From positions 82,045 to 146,044 of the forward strand of contig VXAZ01005701.1 of the NCBI GenBank assembly GCA_013399875.1: DNA of 64,000 nucleotides, read 5' to 3'. Below are positions 13,690 through 24,800 of this stretch, piece after piece (the stretch's first letter is position 1; each line of letters opens with the position of its first letter). The position numbers were made by a program, and so were the translations under genes. A model generated the notes under the pieces. That model was not told the origin of the DNA. It did no database searches and saw nothing but the letters and a program-made list of their open reading frames with translations. Origin of the DNA: Gymnorhina tibicen. Taxonomy: Eukaryota; Chordata; Aves; Passeriformes; Artamidae.

Positions 13690-14480
13690 CTCCCATGGAC
13701 TCCTTCACAGCTGGTGTCTTAGTTTATTGAAGTTGTCTCTTCTAAAACCCAGGGTGTTTTCTCTACTACTGATTTTCAGTGTGCTTAATAGGATTTTGAA
13801 ATCCACGATGTTGTGGTTGCTGTTACCGTGTTACCGTTTGTAGTTATGCTGTTAAGTTAAATCTGCTCCGTTTACGAGCAGTAAATCCAGCAATACCCTG
13901 TCCCTAAACTGCATCTTCAGTATCTGCACCAGAAAGCAGTTCAATGAATTCCATTAATCTGGTGAAAATCTTATGATTGGAAGAGCTATGCGCTTTTACC
14001 AAACAATGTCAAGGTAACTTAAAACAGTCATGAGGACAAGGTTCTCTTGACCCAAGACTTTTTTGAGCAGTCAAAGAAAGGTTTTGTTGGCCTTGTCACT
14101 CAGACTGGGAGGTCAGTAACAGATACCTAAAAAAAGATTCCCCCATGGTGACAATCATTTTAGTCTTGATAGTAAGAACTTTCATGGCCTCCATACCTCT
14201 ACACACACTGAGACTCTTTTACATAAAGCATGACTCCAACTCCTCTTCTTCCATTCTTCTCTATCCAAAAGATTTTATAGACATACATAATAAACATCCA
14301 ATCATGTGCCTTTTCCCACCATATTTCTGTGATTCATATGATGTCCAAAATCTCAGACTGGGCACAGGGCTCTGGTTCCTGCTGTCTGTTGCCCAGACTG
14401 TATGTTTTGGTATACCTGCACTTAGCTGTCTGCACATACGGCTTTTGCCTGCAGAAAGAGTTGGTGAGTATTCTTCAGTA
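13690..14480 (-). pseudogene. CR1 ORF2 endonuclease remnant
   Basis: Minus-strand translation, with frame changes, gives recognisable parts of the CR1 ORF2 N-terminal endonuclease. In order: ITEIWWEKAHDW (family: ITETWWDDSHDW), then NGRRGVGVMLYVKES (family: GRRGGGVALYVKE), then LVLMTVLSYLDIVW where the family has LVLMGDFNYPDICW, then RVLLDLLLVNGADLT (family: LLDLLLTN...EELV), and finally NIVDFKILLS followed by a TLGFKRQ-like stretch (family: MVEFKILR...TLDFKRA). The catalytic GDFN motif has decayed to TVLS and several stops interrupt the frame. The reverse transcriptase that should follow is missing. Family motifs are recalled from avian CR1 in general, not from a search. Confidence 0.8.
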
Positions 14481-14593
14481 CTCTGGTAGTGAAGAATGAT
14501 CCGGTAGGTGCACTCAACAACTTCATGATTTGTGGATATACAGGAGTCACAGCTGTGCACCACAAGCCCAAGTTACTTAGTTTAAAATACAAT

Positions 14594-15061
14594 TCACTCA
14601 GCCAATCTGCTAATGAGGATTTTCATGCCTTTTCTAAATAAGATGATCCCATCTCCATCCAGTGGGCTGTATTCTTCAAAGAGCCAAAGACCTGACAACA
14701 ACATCAGCCACAAAGCCAGGTACTGATCTGCATAATACATCAACTGTACCTGGTTCTTGACTGGCAAGATAGGGCAGAAGATCACTTGGACATCTGTGCC
14801 TTCACTTGGGCCTTGAGGGCTCTGAAGTCCTGGTGATTTGCCATAAGATTTGCTTGCATTTGTGCCCACATGGAAAAGTTGTAGTGGACAGCAGTCTGTG
14901 CTTTTAACCAGTTGTGGCAGTCTCTCTACAGCAAACTGGATCCCGTCTCCTGGCAAGATGCAAACTTCCCTTAAATGTGTATCAGGTCTGCAAATAAGTG
15001 TCTCTGTTCGTGTCAAAAGTCACCCACCACCAGCACTCACCACTTTCTTTTGCAGTTTTGA
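14594..15061 (-). pseudogene. CR1 ORF1 esterase-domain remnant
   Basis: The minus strand encodes a 140-residue open stretch from 15,016 to 14,594 that matches the SGNH/GDSL-type esterase domain known in CR1 ORF1. Blocks in order are LICRPDTHLREVCILPG, ERLPQLVKSTDCCPLQLFHV plus GTN, a VIFCPILPV block, and DGDGIILFRKGMKILISRLA at the C terminus. Just upstream, GTGCTGGTGGTGGGTGAC (about 15,027-15,044) reads VLVVGD, the start of the catalytic GDS box. The sequence after GGTGAC is about 4 nt shorter than expected and shifts the frame, so the nucleophile serine is lost. The GTND oxyanion motif is present as GTNA. Non-functional relic; fairly sure of the family. Confidence 0.82.
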
Positions 15062-15119
15062 TTACTAGCTGAAGGTACAGTTTCTCCCTGTGAATCTTGC
15101 CCATTGATCTTGGCAACTG

Positions 15120-15401
15120 TCATGGTTTCATACCTTTTGCTAGTTGGTGCATATAAGTAGAGAGTGTTCCCATCAGTCACGAAAGACCATGGCCCCTCCT
15201 CCTCTAAGGTGTTGTCTGTTCACTGTTGACATCATTTGGTTGTCCTTGGGAGTCAGTGTCATGGGTCATTTCTTCCTGTTTCAAACAATTATCTGTTTCT
15301 GGTCCTCTCTTTTTTATGTAGCATAACCTGATTACTTCCTTCTGCAGCTCCTCCTCCCACTGCTTGAGTAACTTCACACTTTGTGCAGGTGGATCTTCCA
15401 C
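15120..15401 (-). pseudogene. CR1 ORF1 N-terminal coiled-coil remnant
   Basis: The open stretch at 15,204-15,401 on the minus strand contains LLKQWEEELQKEV and QKEVIRLCYIKKRGPETDN. This resembles the heptad-rich segment of avian CR1 ORF1 ('ELRKEVARLRSIREAERELD'-like). Downstream, about 15,065-15,160, a TSKRYETM block matches the 'L-NRYEAL' block that precedes the esterase in CR1 ORF1. The order and spacing fit ORF1 of the element whose esterase lies just downstream. Coiled coil and esterase are in different frames or broken by stops. The upstream segment to about 16.04 kb is assigned to the same element only by position. Confidence 0.65.
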
Positions 15402-16040
15402 CTTCTGCTACCCAGTGGGCAACAATACAGTTTTTATGGCCCTGCACCTAAACAGCAGCACCCAGTAAGTCTGTCCAAGCGACACCTCCACCCATTGCAG
15501 GCTAACCGGGCCAGGTAGCTGGTTCCTGTCAGCTGCAGACACCAATAGGTCATCCCAACCCCATGCTTTTAACATAACAACACAGACTAACAAACCCTTT
15601 ATTCTCTGAATACCTCAGGCTGCTGGATAGACTTGCACAGTCACGGTTTGGTGAGCTGGCTACTGGGTTTGCGGCCTAAACCAGAGGTTGAGCAGAGCAC
15701 ATGGCAACCCAATAACTGGCAGAGAACACGCATAGCCCTTTCTGCACACCTTTCCACAAGAACTGCCATAAAGACTGCCATGCCACTTGCATTTTCTGTG
15801 CCTGCCCTGTTTGCTGGTGATCCATCTGGGCAGGTTATATGCAGCTTCCCACAGTTTAAACTGGTAATGGGGACACTGCCCATCTGTCACCTGCCTCTCT
15901 TGTGAGAGTTTTCAGCTGCCAATTTGCCCCTATGCACACACAAATTAAGGGAGATAGGAACTCAGAAATCATCTCAGATACTCCCTGTGGACCTCACAAG
16001 TCTCACACGCCTCCCAGCCCACAGCATCTGCTGCTGCTGC

Positions 16041-19000
16041 CATTGCTGCTAGCATCTGCTTCATGCATCAATTATGTTTCAGTAATAGAATAATGCAAGT
16101 GCTCACAAAAATTCTGCAACTTCATTTTTGGAAAGGATTAAAACCAACTACATGTACAACATAATGGGGATATTCAGTAATATATGAAGAGATAGGCTGT
16201 AGAAAGCCATTTAAGGTTCATATCAACAGAAACAAATTTGATTCACATCATTGCACGCATCTGAGTAATGTAAAATCCCAGGGTAATTCTAAGAGTCTGT
16301 GTTAGGGGGGACAACACAGGCTCTTGTGGGACATTTTCAAGACTAATCTAGAGAACTGCTATTCAAATGCAGCATTTTTTGCCTATAGCTTTCCAGCTTA
16401 TGCACGTTTTGTGCACTGACGCACTACCTTGCTGATCAGTTATCTACTCAGGAAAAAAAAAGTCATTGAATGTATTTATATAATGTCATTATTAGAGTTC
16501 TTATACCACTGTAAGTCCATATGATAGTCTGAAAACCAGAATTATCCAGAATTTTATTTACAATTTAACTACAAAAGCTGAAAACATATCTTCTGATAAA
16601 GCTTTCTTAACTGGCTTTTTTGGAAATGTTTCAGAATTTAAGTTAGTAATATGATAAACCACTTCTTAAAAAAATCTCTTATTCAAAGGAAAACAGTAAA
16701 ACAAAACAAAAGAAGTAAAGAAACAAAACCCCAAAAGTAATATTTAAAATTCATTAAGCCAAAAATAGGATACCGTTAACAGAAGAAACAATCTTTTTTT
16801 TTTTTAACTTGGATTTGGCTCTCTTTCAGACATCTTGAGTTTCTCCTAAACTATATGTGCTGTGATCATGTGCTACCAAATTATCTTCAGGACTCTGAGT
16901 TGCCTACTTCATCCCAAGGGTTCATTTACATGGAGTAAACACCATAAAAATGGTGACTCCCTAGCCTGGATGCAAATCCCTATCCTCATCATAGGGAAAA
17001 CTCGAAGGTTCCTTAACCACAGCCAGAGTAACTTTTCTTGTTGTATTTCCAAACTGCTAGGAAGGGCTGTCACCACTGGTGTCTCTAGCTGTGTCTTCAG
17101 TCCTTTTTTCCTCCTCACAATTTGATTTTTTTCTGTTTCTTAAGGGGATTAGTCAAAACTTTCACTGACACAGGATTTCATGTAGGAAGGAGAAATATTT
17201 CTCATTCATACACTATCAGCATTCCCCTGGTAGCAACTTACTATTGCTCTGAAACAGCAAAAAGGAGGTAGATGGATCTTCCTCACCCCTGTCACAGATT
17301 CAAGTTTCCTCAAACTGTCCAAATATGTGCACAGGAGAATAAATCCAAGCCAGCACAGGGAGCAGCAGATGGAAAGGTAACCAGAGTATGACCACAGAGA
17401 GCAGAGGTGTGACAGGCACAATCACTCACACATCTGTGCAAAGGAAACCCTCACGAGACCAGGGTGTAAGCATTTCCCCAAAGGTCAACAAACTATTTCG
17501 TCTGCTAAAAACTCTCCCACTTTTGTTGGCAAGTGGAACAGTCCTACACTTCTACAAAGAAGATAAAGTCAAAATTGGTCATCTGGAGAATCAGTAAGGA
17601 ATGTTCAGCTATCCTGAAGAAAGACATAGTACATGACAATTTCTATGCTGATCCAAATTTCAGATGTGTTTGTCCATCCTGAGAAAGAATCGTACATACC
17701 AATATGTCTTCGCAAATGTGACTTTCAATTAATTAGAATATTTTAACCTGATGGCATTTTGTGATCCTATGATAATTGCCAACAATCAATCAGAGAAGAT
17801 TTTTATAATTTATTGGTCTCTGTTTTATTGGAAACAAAAGTAATGGAGAGGTGAAATGAAAACATTCTGACTTATTTCCATAACATTTGTCCACTCACTG
17901 TATATATAAATGACATAATTTTCAAGATTCCAACCAATTTATGCAAAACTACAATCAATCAGGGATGGAAAGCTAAAAATTGCCAACCTTTTGTAGATTT
18001 GCTGATTAAGAGAAAAGAAGAAACCTTGATAATGCTTTTGCGCATAACTTCATTTAGGCTCATAATTCAAATTCAGGTACTTAAGCAGCTTGCATGGGAT
18101 TAGGTTTTGCTATTGAAATGGTATAAATTTTTGCCCCCTCCTTTTCTCTTTTCTCTTTAGTTTAATTAGTCTGTACTTACCCTCTAGAACCTGTGCATTT
18201 TTAGCCATTTAAAAAATTCATTTTTGTTCGAATGCAGTATGCTTACAAAACTGCAGTTTTGTTGCTTTTAACCTCCCTTCAGAAAACATACTTTTCTGAA
18301 TAGGCAATAAAGCCTCTTTAACGTAGATGATACAGATGTTGAGGTAAAACTTAAGAATGCAGAGGATATACTTAGAGGCAACACCTGTTTCCCCCAGAGT
18401 GCCAAGGATAGTACTGGTGAAATTGCACTGACAGCAGATTGCTTACTGTCACAAGGGAAAAAAAAAGAAGGAAAAATCCAAACATTTTCTTCACAAGCTT
18501 GATTTTGTTCACTGAGGTGACAGATTGTTCATGAAGGTAAAAAGCTGTCATACCTAGAATAGGCTGTGGTAGCAGCATAAAACACAGCAATGATTGCTGT
18601 GACTTCAGGTGCATGGCCCATGAGCCAGTGGTTTCTGATATGATATGCTGCAAAAAGTGTAACAAGTTTCTTCAAGGCCTGTCCATCCTGTGCTTGTAAC
18701 ACACATCCATTTTATAGCTGAAATATATTTCTCTCCACCCATAAAATCTCATCCTCTTTCCCTCTTTTTCTTCTTATTACAATAATAATCCACTTATCTT
18801 TGCAATGAAAGCTCCGAGCAACAAATTTTCTTTCTAAAAGTGTTTTACTGCTTTCTTGAGATGTATGAAAAGTAATCTTTCCTTCTCCCTCCTCCCCTCT
18901 CATGTGAAAAGAAAATAAATCCAGGATCTTTTATTCATGAATTAGAAACCTGTGTCTGTTAATGCACTTTCTGATAAATGCAGCTGCATTTATAATGATT

Positions 19001-21584
19001 CTTTCTGCATGTAAACCAACGAGATTTTTAAAGTCCTATATACACAATGGGAAATATGACAAACACAAGCACCTTACTGGTACTTCATGTACCTAGAAAT
19101 CTTTAAAGAAGAAACCTGACAAATTGTACACCAGTTTCAAATAATTGTATTCAGAAGAATGCGATCTGTAGTAATAGTAATAAAAGTATTATTGGGGTTT
19201 GCTGTGTAATCGAAGTTACCATGTCATAGGTGAATTTGCTCAGAAAAATAAAATTTTTGTTTCTACAGATAATGCCTCATTATTGAGATCTTCCCATTAT
19301 CTCCATCTCCAAAGAAGACAACAACTTTGGATGCTTTTGGTATCTAATTCATCTCACTTTTAAAAAACCAACTACCAGTGAAATGTTACTGAAAATCATT
19401 TAATTACTCTGTTACTTAATAAGGTGAAAAAAATTGAGTGTTTTGTGGATAGGGCTCAAAAATCCATAAAGTTATCAAAATTTTACTTGAAACTCCTACT
19501 TAGTTTTACTGGTACTAGCACATCAATATTACTATGCTAGCACCCAGACCAGCCTGACATGGAAGGAAACTAACTGAATCAAAATAATTGAAATAATTCA
19601 TGCAGTCCATTTACTGCCACATCATTTATAATTTATTGAATTCGTGCAGAACAAAGGAGAGAATAAATCCAGGCATTGTGGGGACCTGTGGGAGGTGTAA
19701 TGACGTTCAGGACAACCGCTCGGCCCACACTGTCCGCCTGCTGCACAGAAGGGCAGGAGAGGGAGTGGTGTGCTCATTGACTGTGTGGTCTTTGCACACA
19801 CAGGGATCCAGGGCAGTGCTGCAGCAATCTGTGCTCTCACTGGAGGTAAGCAGTCTCAGTGCAGGCTGCTTTTATGTCAAAACCCACAACACAGTTTTGG
19901 ACTTCTGATCCAGTCATGCATTTTGACTGACGCCTAAACCAAAAAAACAGTTATCCAGGCAGGAAGAATTTGAAGAAAGCAGTTACACAGACCCAAACTT
20001 ATGTACAGATGATTGTTGCTTGCTGGACGGTCCTCCAGAATCTTTCCTAATAATAAGGATGCCTCCTGTCCTGTTTACATTATTGAAGGTATGCAATTAC
20101 TTTTATGATTGCAACAGCCTGTAGACATGCTCTATCAAATTTTGTTCCTGAGTATTTCCTTTTTGTTTCAGGTCTGATTTGTAGTTTATGACAAAATTAT
20201 ATTGCCATAGGAAAACTGATTCTGAATTAAATTTGTAATGTGACAGGCCTCCTTTATACCATTCTTTTGAAACAGCATTAGTTTTTAGAATATGATTACT
20301 GCACCTTAGAAGGTACTCTGCGGAATATGTAATTTCAATATCTGTCTTGTTCTGTAAAGTATTTAGCTGGAAGACATAAATGTACAAATTTTAGCATAAT
20401 TTCATATTTCATAATTTCGTATTTCTGATATGAAAAAGTGTGAGTGTACTGGTCTAAGTGGATGCCCAGTATTCAGAATTACTTTTTTCTGATCATTCCT
20501 CTATAGGAAAAGCCTGCTCTGAAAGCCAACGATTTCCTCCGTTTCCTTCCTCACAGTCCCCATGCCTGCCCAGCCTGTGCAAGCTATTTTGCTTGTTCAC
20601 TTCTTCATAACACCTTTCCTATGTCCAATCAGGCTGCAACTGAGTGGTTACTCTTTGCTATCCTTGAGAAAATGCTCCATGGCACATAGCTTAAAAATAG
20701 CTTTTCAAATATCCTTGTTAAACAGAGAGAGATTTTCTTCATTAAGGGAGTCTGATAGCTCTTTTGCTGCCTTCCATTGGATTCAGGTGTGATTAGTACC
20801 TGTACATTTTGGCTGGTTGTTTTTTTCTTGTTTGAACAGCCCAGTCTGCTACTGAACTCGTTTTACTTTCAGTCTAAACCTTTGTTCTATCTGAATATCT
20901 AATGTGTCAGAACAAAAAACCCTAAAAAACCTACCCAAACAAGTAAACAAACAAACAAACAACCCTCCCAAAAACTATCAAAGTGTTGGTAAGAATATTT
21001 GAAAGAAAGGCACTGGAGGATTTTGATACAGAAAGTTACAGAGAAATTTTAGGAAAAGAAATACAGGAAGTTTTTGCACTTTTAATATTCATTCACGCAC
21101 TGCTAAATTATATGTCATTTGAACATTTTCAATGTAGGAAAAGTACTTTAGGTGACAACAGACTCCTCATTTTATTGTAGTCATTAGACTGGCAAAGAAC
21201 CCTGCAAATATTTGGAAAAGCTTTGAAAGATATAACTAGGGAAGTTATTAAGGCTGGTGTTAACTGGCCAGTGCAGTGAGCAGATTAATAATTAATTATC
21301 TTGTATCTAGGCTAAGCAAAAAGTTTCATCAATTTTTTCTAAGAATGTAGAAATAAGAGCAATATTTGGATTTACAATTAATGGTGCAATTTGCTGGAGC
21401 AGGTCCTTACAAACAACTTTGAAAATAAAATACATCCTCCTGTAAAGTATATTATAAAGAAAAATATGGGTGGATGTTTGTCAACAGCTATTGTTGCAGA
21501 GATCGTAATAAAATTATGTGTTCAAAGTGCATTGTATTCTATAATGAGAAATATCTGACATGGACAAATGTGAAACCCTTTTGA
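16041..21584. other. Region without recognisable gene
   Basis: No gene or assignable transposon is seen. A-rich stretches (for example about 16,670-16,745) and a pyrimidine tract near 18,135-18,160 are present. A short GC-richer patch with CpGs lies at about 19,670-19,850 and contains a possible splice-bounded 42-nt segment (19,804-19,845), described under findings. A short (AAAC)n tract lies at 20,944-20,962. Confidence 0.6.
20944..20962. repeat. (AAAC)n microsatellite
   Basis: Short run of AAAC units in an A-rich stretch. There is no adjacent retrotransposon body that would make this a poly(A) tail that I can recognise. Confidence 0.85.
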
Positions 21585-21811
21585 GCTTATTAGAGAAAGG
21601 TTCCTCACCCAGAGGGTGGTAGAGAACAGGTTCCCCAGGGAAGTGGTCACAGCACCAAGCCCGACAGAATTCAAGAATTGCTTGGACAGTACTCTCAGGC
21701 ATATGGTGTGATTCTTGGGAATGTCCTGTGCAGGGCCAGGAATTGGACTCGATGATCCTTGACGGTCCCTTCCAATTCAGAAGATTCTGTGATTCTGGGA
21801 TACTGTGATTT
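21585..21811 (+). repeat. CR1 LINE 3' end, sense
   Basis: Well-preserved CR1 tail. It reads AGGTTCCTCACCCAGAGGGT, then GGTTCCCCAGGGAAGTGGTC, then CTCGATGATCCTTGACGGTC, and ends in the CR1 octamer-like tail ATTCTGTGATTCTGGGATAC. This is the final part of ORF2 plus 3' UTR, 5'-truncated to about 225 bp. It is closer to the usual avian CR1 3' sequence than the copies at 6.06 and 13.3 kb, so it is probably a younger or different subfamily. No coding capacity. Confidence 0.92.
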
Positions 21812-24800
21812 AGTTGCTCTGGACTAAAAATATGCCAGAGAGTTTATTGCTGCTTTTCAAAAATCCGTAATGCAGTCTGCACGTATCCACTCTCACCATA
21901 TATTAAAGAATATTAAAGATGTTGTGCTGAGCTACCAAGAACCCACCCTGCTTAAACTCACATGGACACAGCATCAAGGAAGATGAATTTTTCACTGCTT
22001 CCAAGCAAAACAGAATTTGAAGAGCCACGCTTCTTTTCACTGATTTCTTATTTACAGCAGAGGTGATTTACCTGAGGATATGAGGATATTTACCTCATAA
22101 CCTCTGCCACAGGGTACTCAGAGAACATGTCTCACCTTTATTACATTTAAATTCAGAATAGCCCGGGCTGCTGAGGCACAGAAAAATATTCTTGTGCAAT
22201 GGTGAAACAAGCATGGCCTTTCTTACATAGAACAAGCCCACTGAAGCACAAGGACAATGCATTGAAATGCTCAGACAGTTTTAGTAACCATGCACAATTA
22301 GAGAGAGAGATAAGAATTAAACCTACAGGGAAAATACACAAGAACACCTGAAAAATACTACATGCCCAGTATTTTCTATTTATGTTTGTATGACCAACAC
22401 AAGTCTAAATTGGGGAACTTGGAAAAAAAAATTAAAGTTCAGATAAGGAACTTCTATGAATATTCAAATAAAATATTTGATAGGTTAGAAAAGACAAAGA
22501 AAGTTGTTGCAAACAGCAACATTGTCTGTTTTGTATCTGAGATTCTATTTTGACTCTAGAAATTACACAAAACTGTTCTCATCTATTGTGAGGTACCACT
22601 ATGTAATGTTATTTAGTGTACTTAATATCCTATTAAGAAAGTTCTGAGCCATCAAGAAATTTATTAATCAGCCAGCATTTTGAAAGATCACTTTTTGCCA
22701 GAAAAACTGGATTCCCAGTGACCTGTAATCTACCCAGCTATCTAGGTACCTAAATAAATGTATGTACTTAAAGCATGCATAATTTAAAAAGGTATTTGAA
22801 GTTAATGAAATGCTAAAGGTACTTGGCAAAAAACTAATTTTTCAGCAAGATACTGCGCTCACAAACCTGAAATATTTATCAAAGACCTGACTGGAAATGA
22901 GGCAAAGCCAGGAGTTTTCTTTTGTCTGCTTTGGCACTACTTTGGATGAAGTATCATTTTTATACAAAATGAAAAGAAATGTGAAGATGAGGTTATTCGT
23001 GTGCTGTCTGGCACCACAGGAATGACTTAAAAAATAGCCTTTGTTCCCACATGAGATCAAAAAGTTCTTGACAGAACAAAGAAATATGGAATGGTCATTC
23101 TCAGCATAGGCATGTGAAATTTCTCATTCTCTACTGCTAGATTAATTGAATAATGTCTCAGCTTCCCTTATCAGAGGAAATGAATGTTTGTTTACAGCTA
23201 ACGAGAAAGGAATATTTTCTGTTTCAATTATACATTTTAATTTTTTCTACTATGCATCCCCACTTCATTAACAGAAATAGAACAATAACATTTATATATT
23301 CAACCCTCACTTCAAAGGCTGTTCTTAAAACAGTGGTTTAAATTTTTTCCCTTAATGCTTTCTTTAAACAGGAAATTACATCTGTCATATTTACAACGTC
23401 TTTTTCTGTGTTTAGTCTGAGATGCAAAGAGTCAAAGGTCTTCTTGGAGGGTGCAAATTATGTATTTTGATTTGTAACTCTATTTGTAAAAATTACACAG
23501 GTATCAGCATTTGAGTCACTTATTAAGGAAGATGTCTCTCTTTTGTGACATGTAACTTGCTGTTTTTCACAATTCAAAATTGTTTTTCCAACATTTAAAT
23601 TTTCTGTTCATAATGCGTTTTCACAGGGGACCCAGTACTATAGGTTTGAAAAGCAAAGGAAGGGTCTGTATACTATTATGTAAAATTATCAGAAACAGAG
23701 GATCCATTTAACTTCCCACCACCATGAAATCCTCTTTAAAAGACAGTCATTATATTTGGTGACAAATTTTTTTTGCCTTAAACGTATTCTATCTTATCCA
23801 AGACTGGGAGCATATAGGACAAGAAAAAAAATACAGTATAGACTTTCACATATTTAGAGACTCACTTTAACCTTTAATAATTTTTTATTATTTATACATT
23901 TTTATATCTTTCTAAAGGTTATAAACCTGATAGACTCACACTCATTACCACTGGGCAATCCCATTATGATGCCTTTTACCTTCTTCCTATCAAACACAGG
24001 AACAAGTTGGTTTTTTCACTACAATAAGAAGTTCAAAAGTCAATTTCTCATTTTTCATTTTCTGCTTCTTGCATTTATGACAAGGCAGAGAAACTACTGA
24101 ATGTGGAAGAAGTATGAAAGGAATCTACACTGTCTTTTTGAAACTTCTTTCAACATGTTCAAGTATATATGTAGGGTTTTTTCACAGGAAGTCTTCTTGA
24201 GAGTTACACCAGTATTAAACAGTGGCTGAAAACTAGAAGACAACAGCTGATGCATTATGAATTGCTCTACTGTGTCTCTGCAACTTGTCTATTGTAATAT
24301 AATATTTAATGGTTTGATTGCTGAATAGTGTAGATAGGTACAGGTATCTCAGAATACATCAAACCTTGGAACTGCAGGTTGCTTCTAATGTATGGTCAAA
24401 TTTCCAGAAAGCTTTTTTCACTAGTGGGCTTTGATGAAGTACCATGAAACTGATTTCTTCAAACTTCAGCTGCAAAATAAAGAAAAAGTTCTGGGAAACA
24501 AATAGTAGCAGGATTCATTCTTGCTATGGGAAAACAACTTGGGTCAATAACAGCAGGGAGAATGAAAGACACCAATCTGTTCTACAGACATCCATCAGAA
24601 AATTCATGTTTTTATTTAACCCAACAGATTTCCTTCATTTTATCTTAAGGTTTCTATGGGATTGTTTATTTGTTTGTTAAAAAACCGCGACCTTCACAGC
24701 TCACTGTCTATTTTCTGTGACAAAAATACTCGTGTGGATATATGTGTCACTGCAGTTGTTGACTTTCCTATTATAGTCCCTTGATACTGTATTCAGTACT

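Larger units (their letters stand above)
13275..16040 (-). mobile_element. Rearranged CR1 LINE, antisense, retaining ORF1 and ORF2 pieces
   Basis: Read on the minus strand, this region gives CR1 parts in natural order. From about 16.04 to 15.4 kb lies a probable 5' region. ORF1 coiled-coil and esterase remnants follow (15.4-14.59 kb), then the ORF2 apurinic-type endonuclease (about 14.48-13.70 kb), then 3' UTR and tail (13.7-13.28 kb). The tail on the plus strand (GGCCTGGTTGGAAGTGACC) matches the copy at 6.06 kb. The reverse transcriptase and C-terminal parts of ORF2 are absent, so an internal deletion joins the endonuclease region to the 3' UTR near 13.68-13.72 kb. A (TATC)n microsatellite lies inside the 3' UTR. 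Many stops and frameshifts show it is long dead. The 5' limit is approximate. Confidence 0.8.

Noticed and set aside
14145..14563. Open frames of 114 (plus) and 100 (minus) codons
   Set aside because: These are chance frames across the CR1 ORF2 endonuclease relic. The recognisable endonuclease blocks occur in interrupted minus-strand frames, not in either intact frame as a whole protein.
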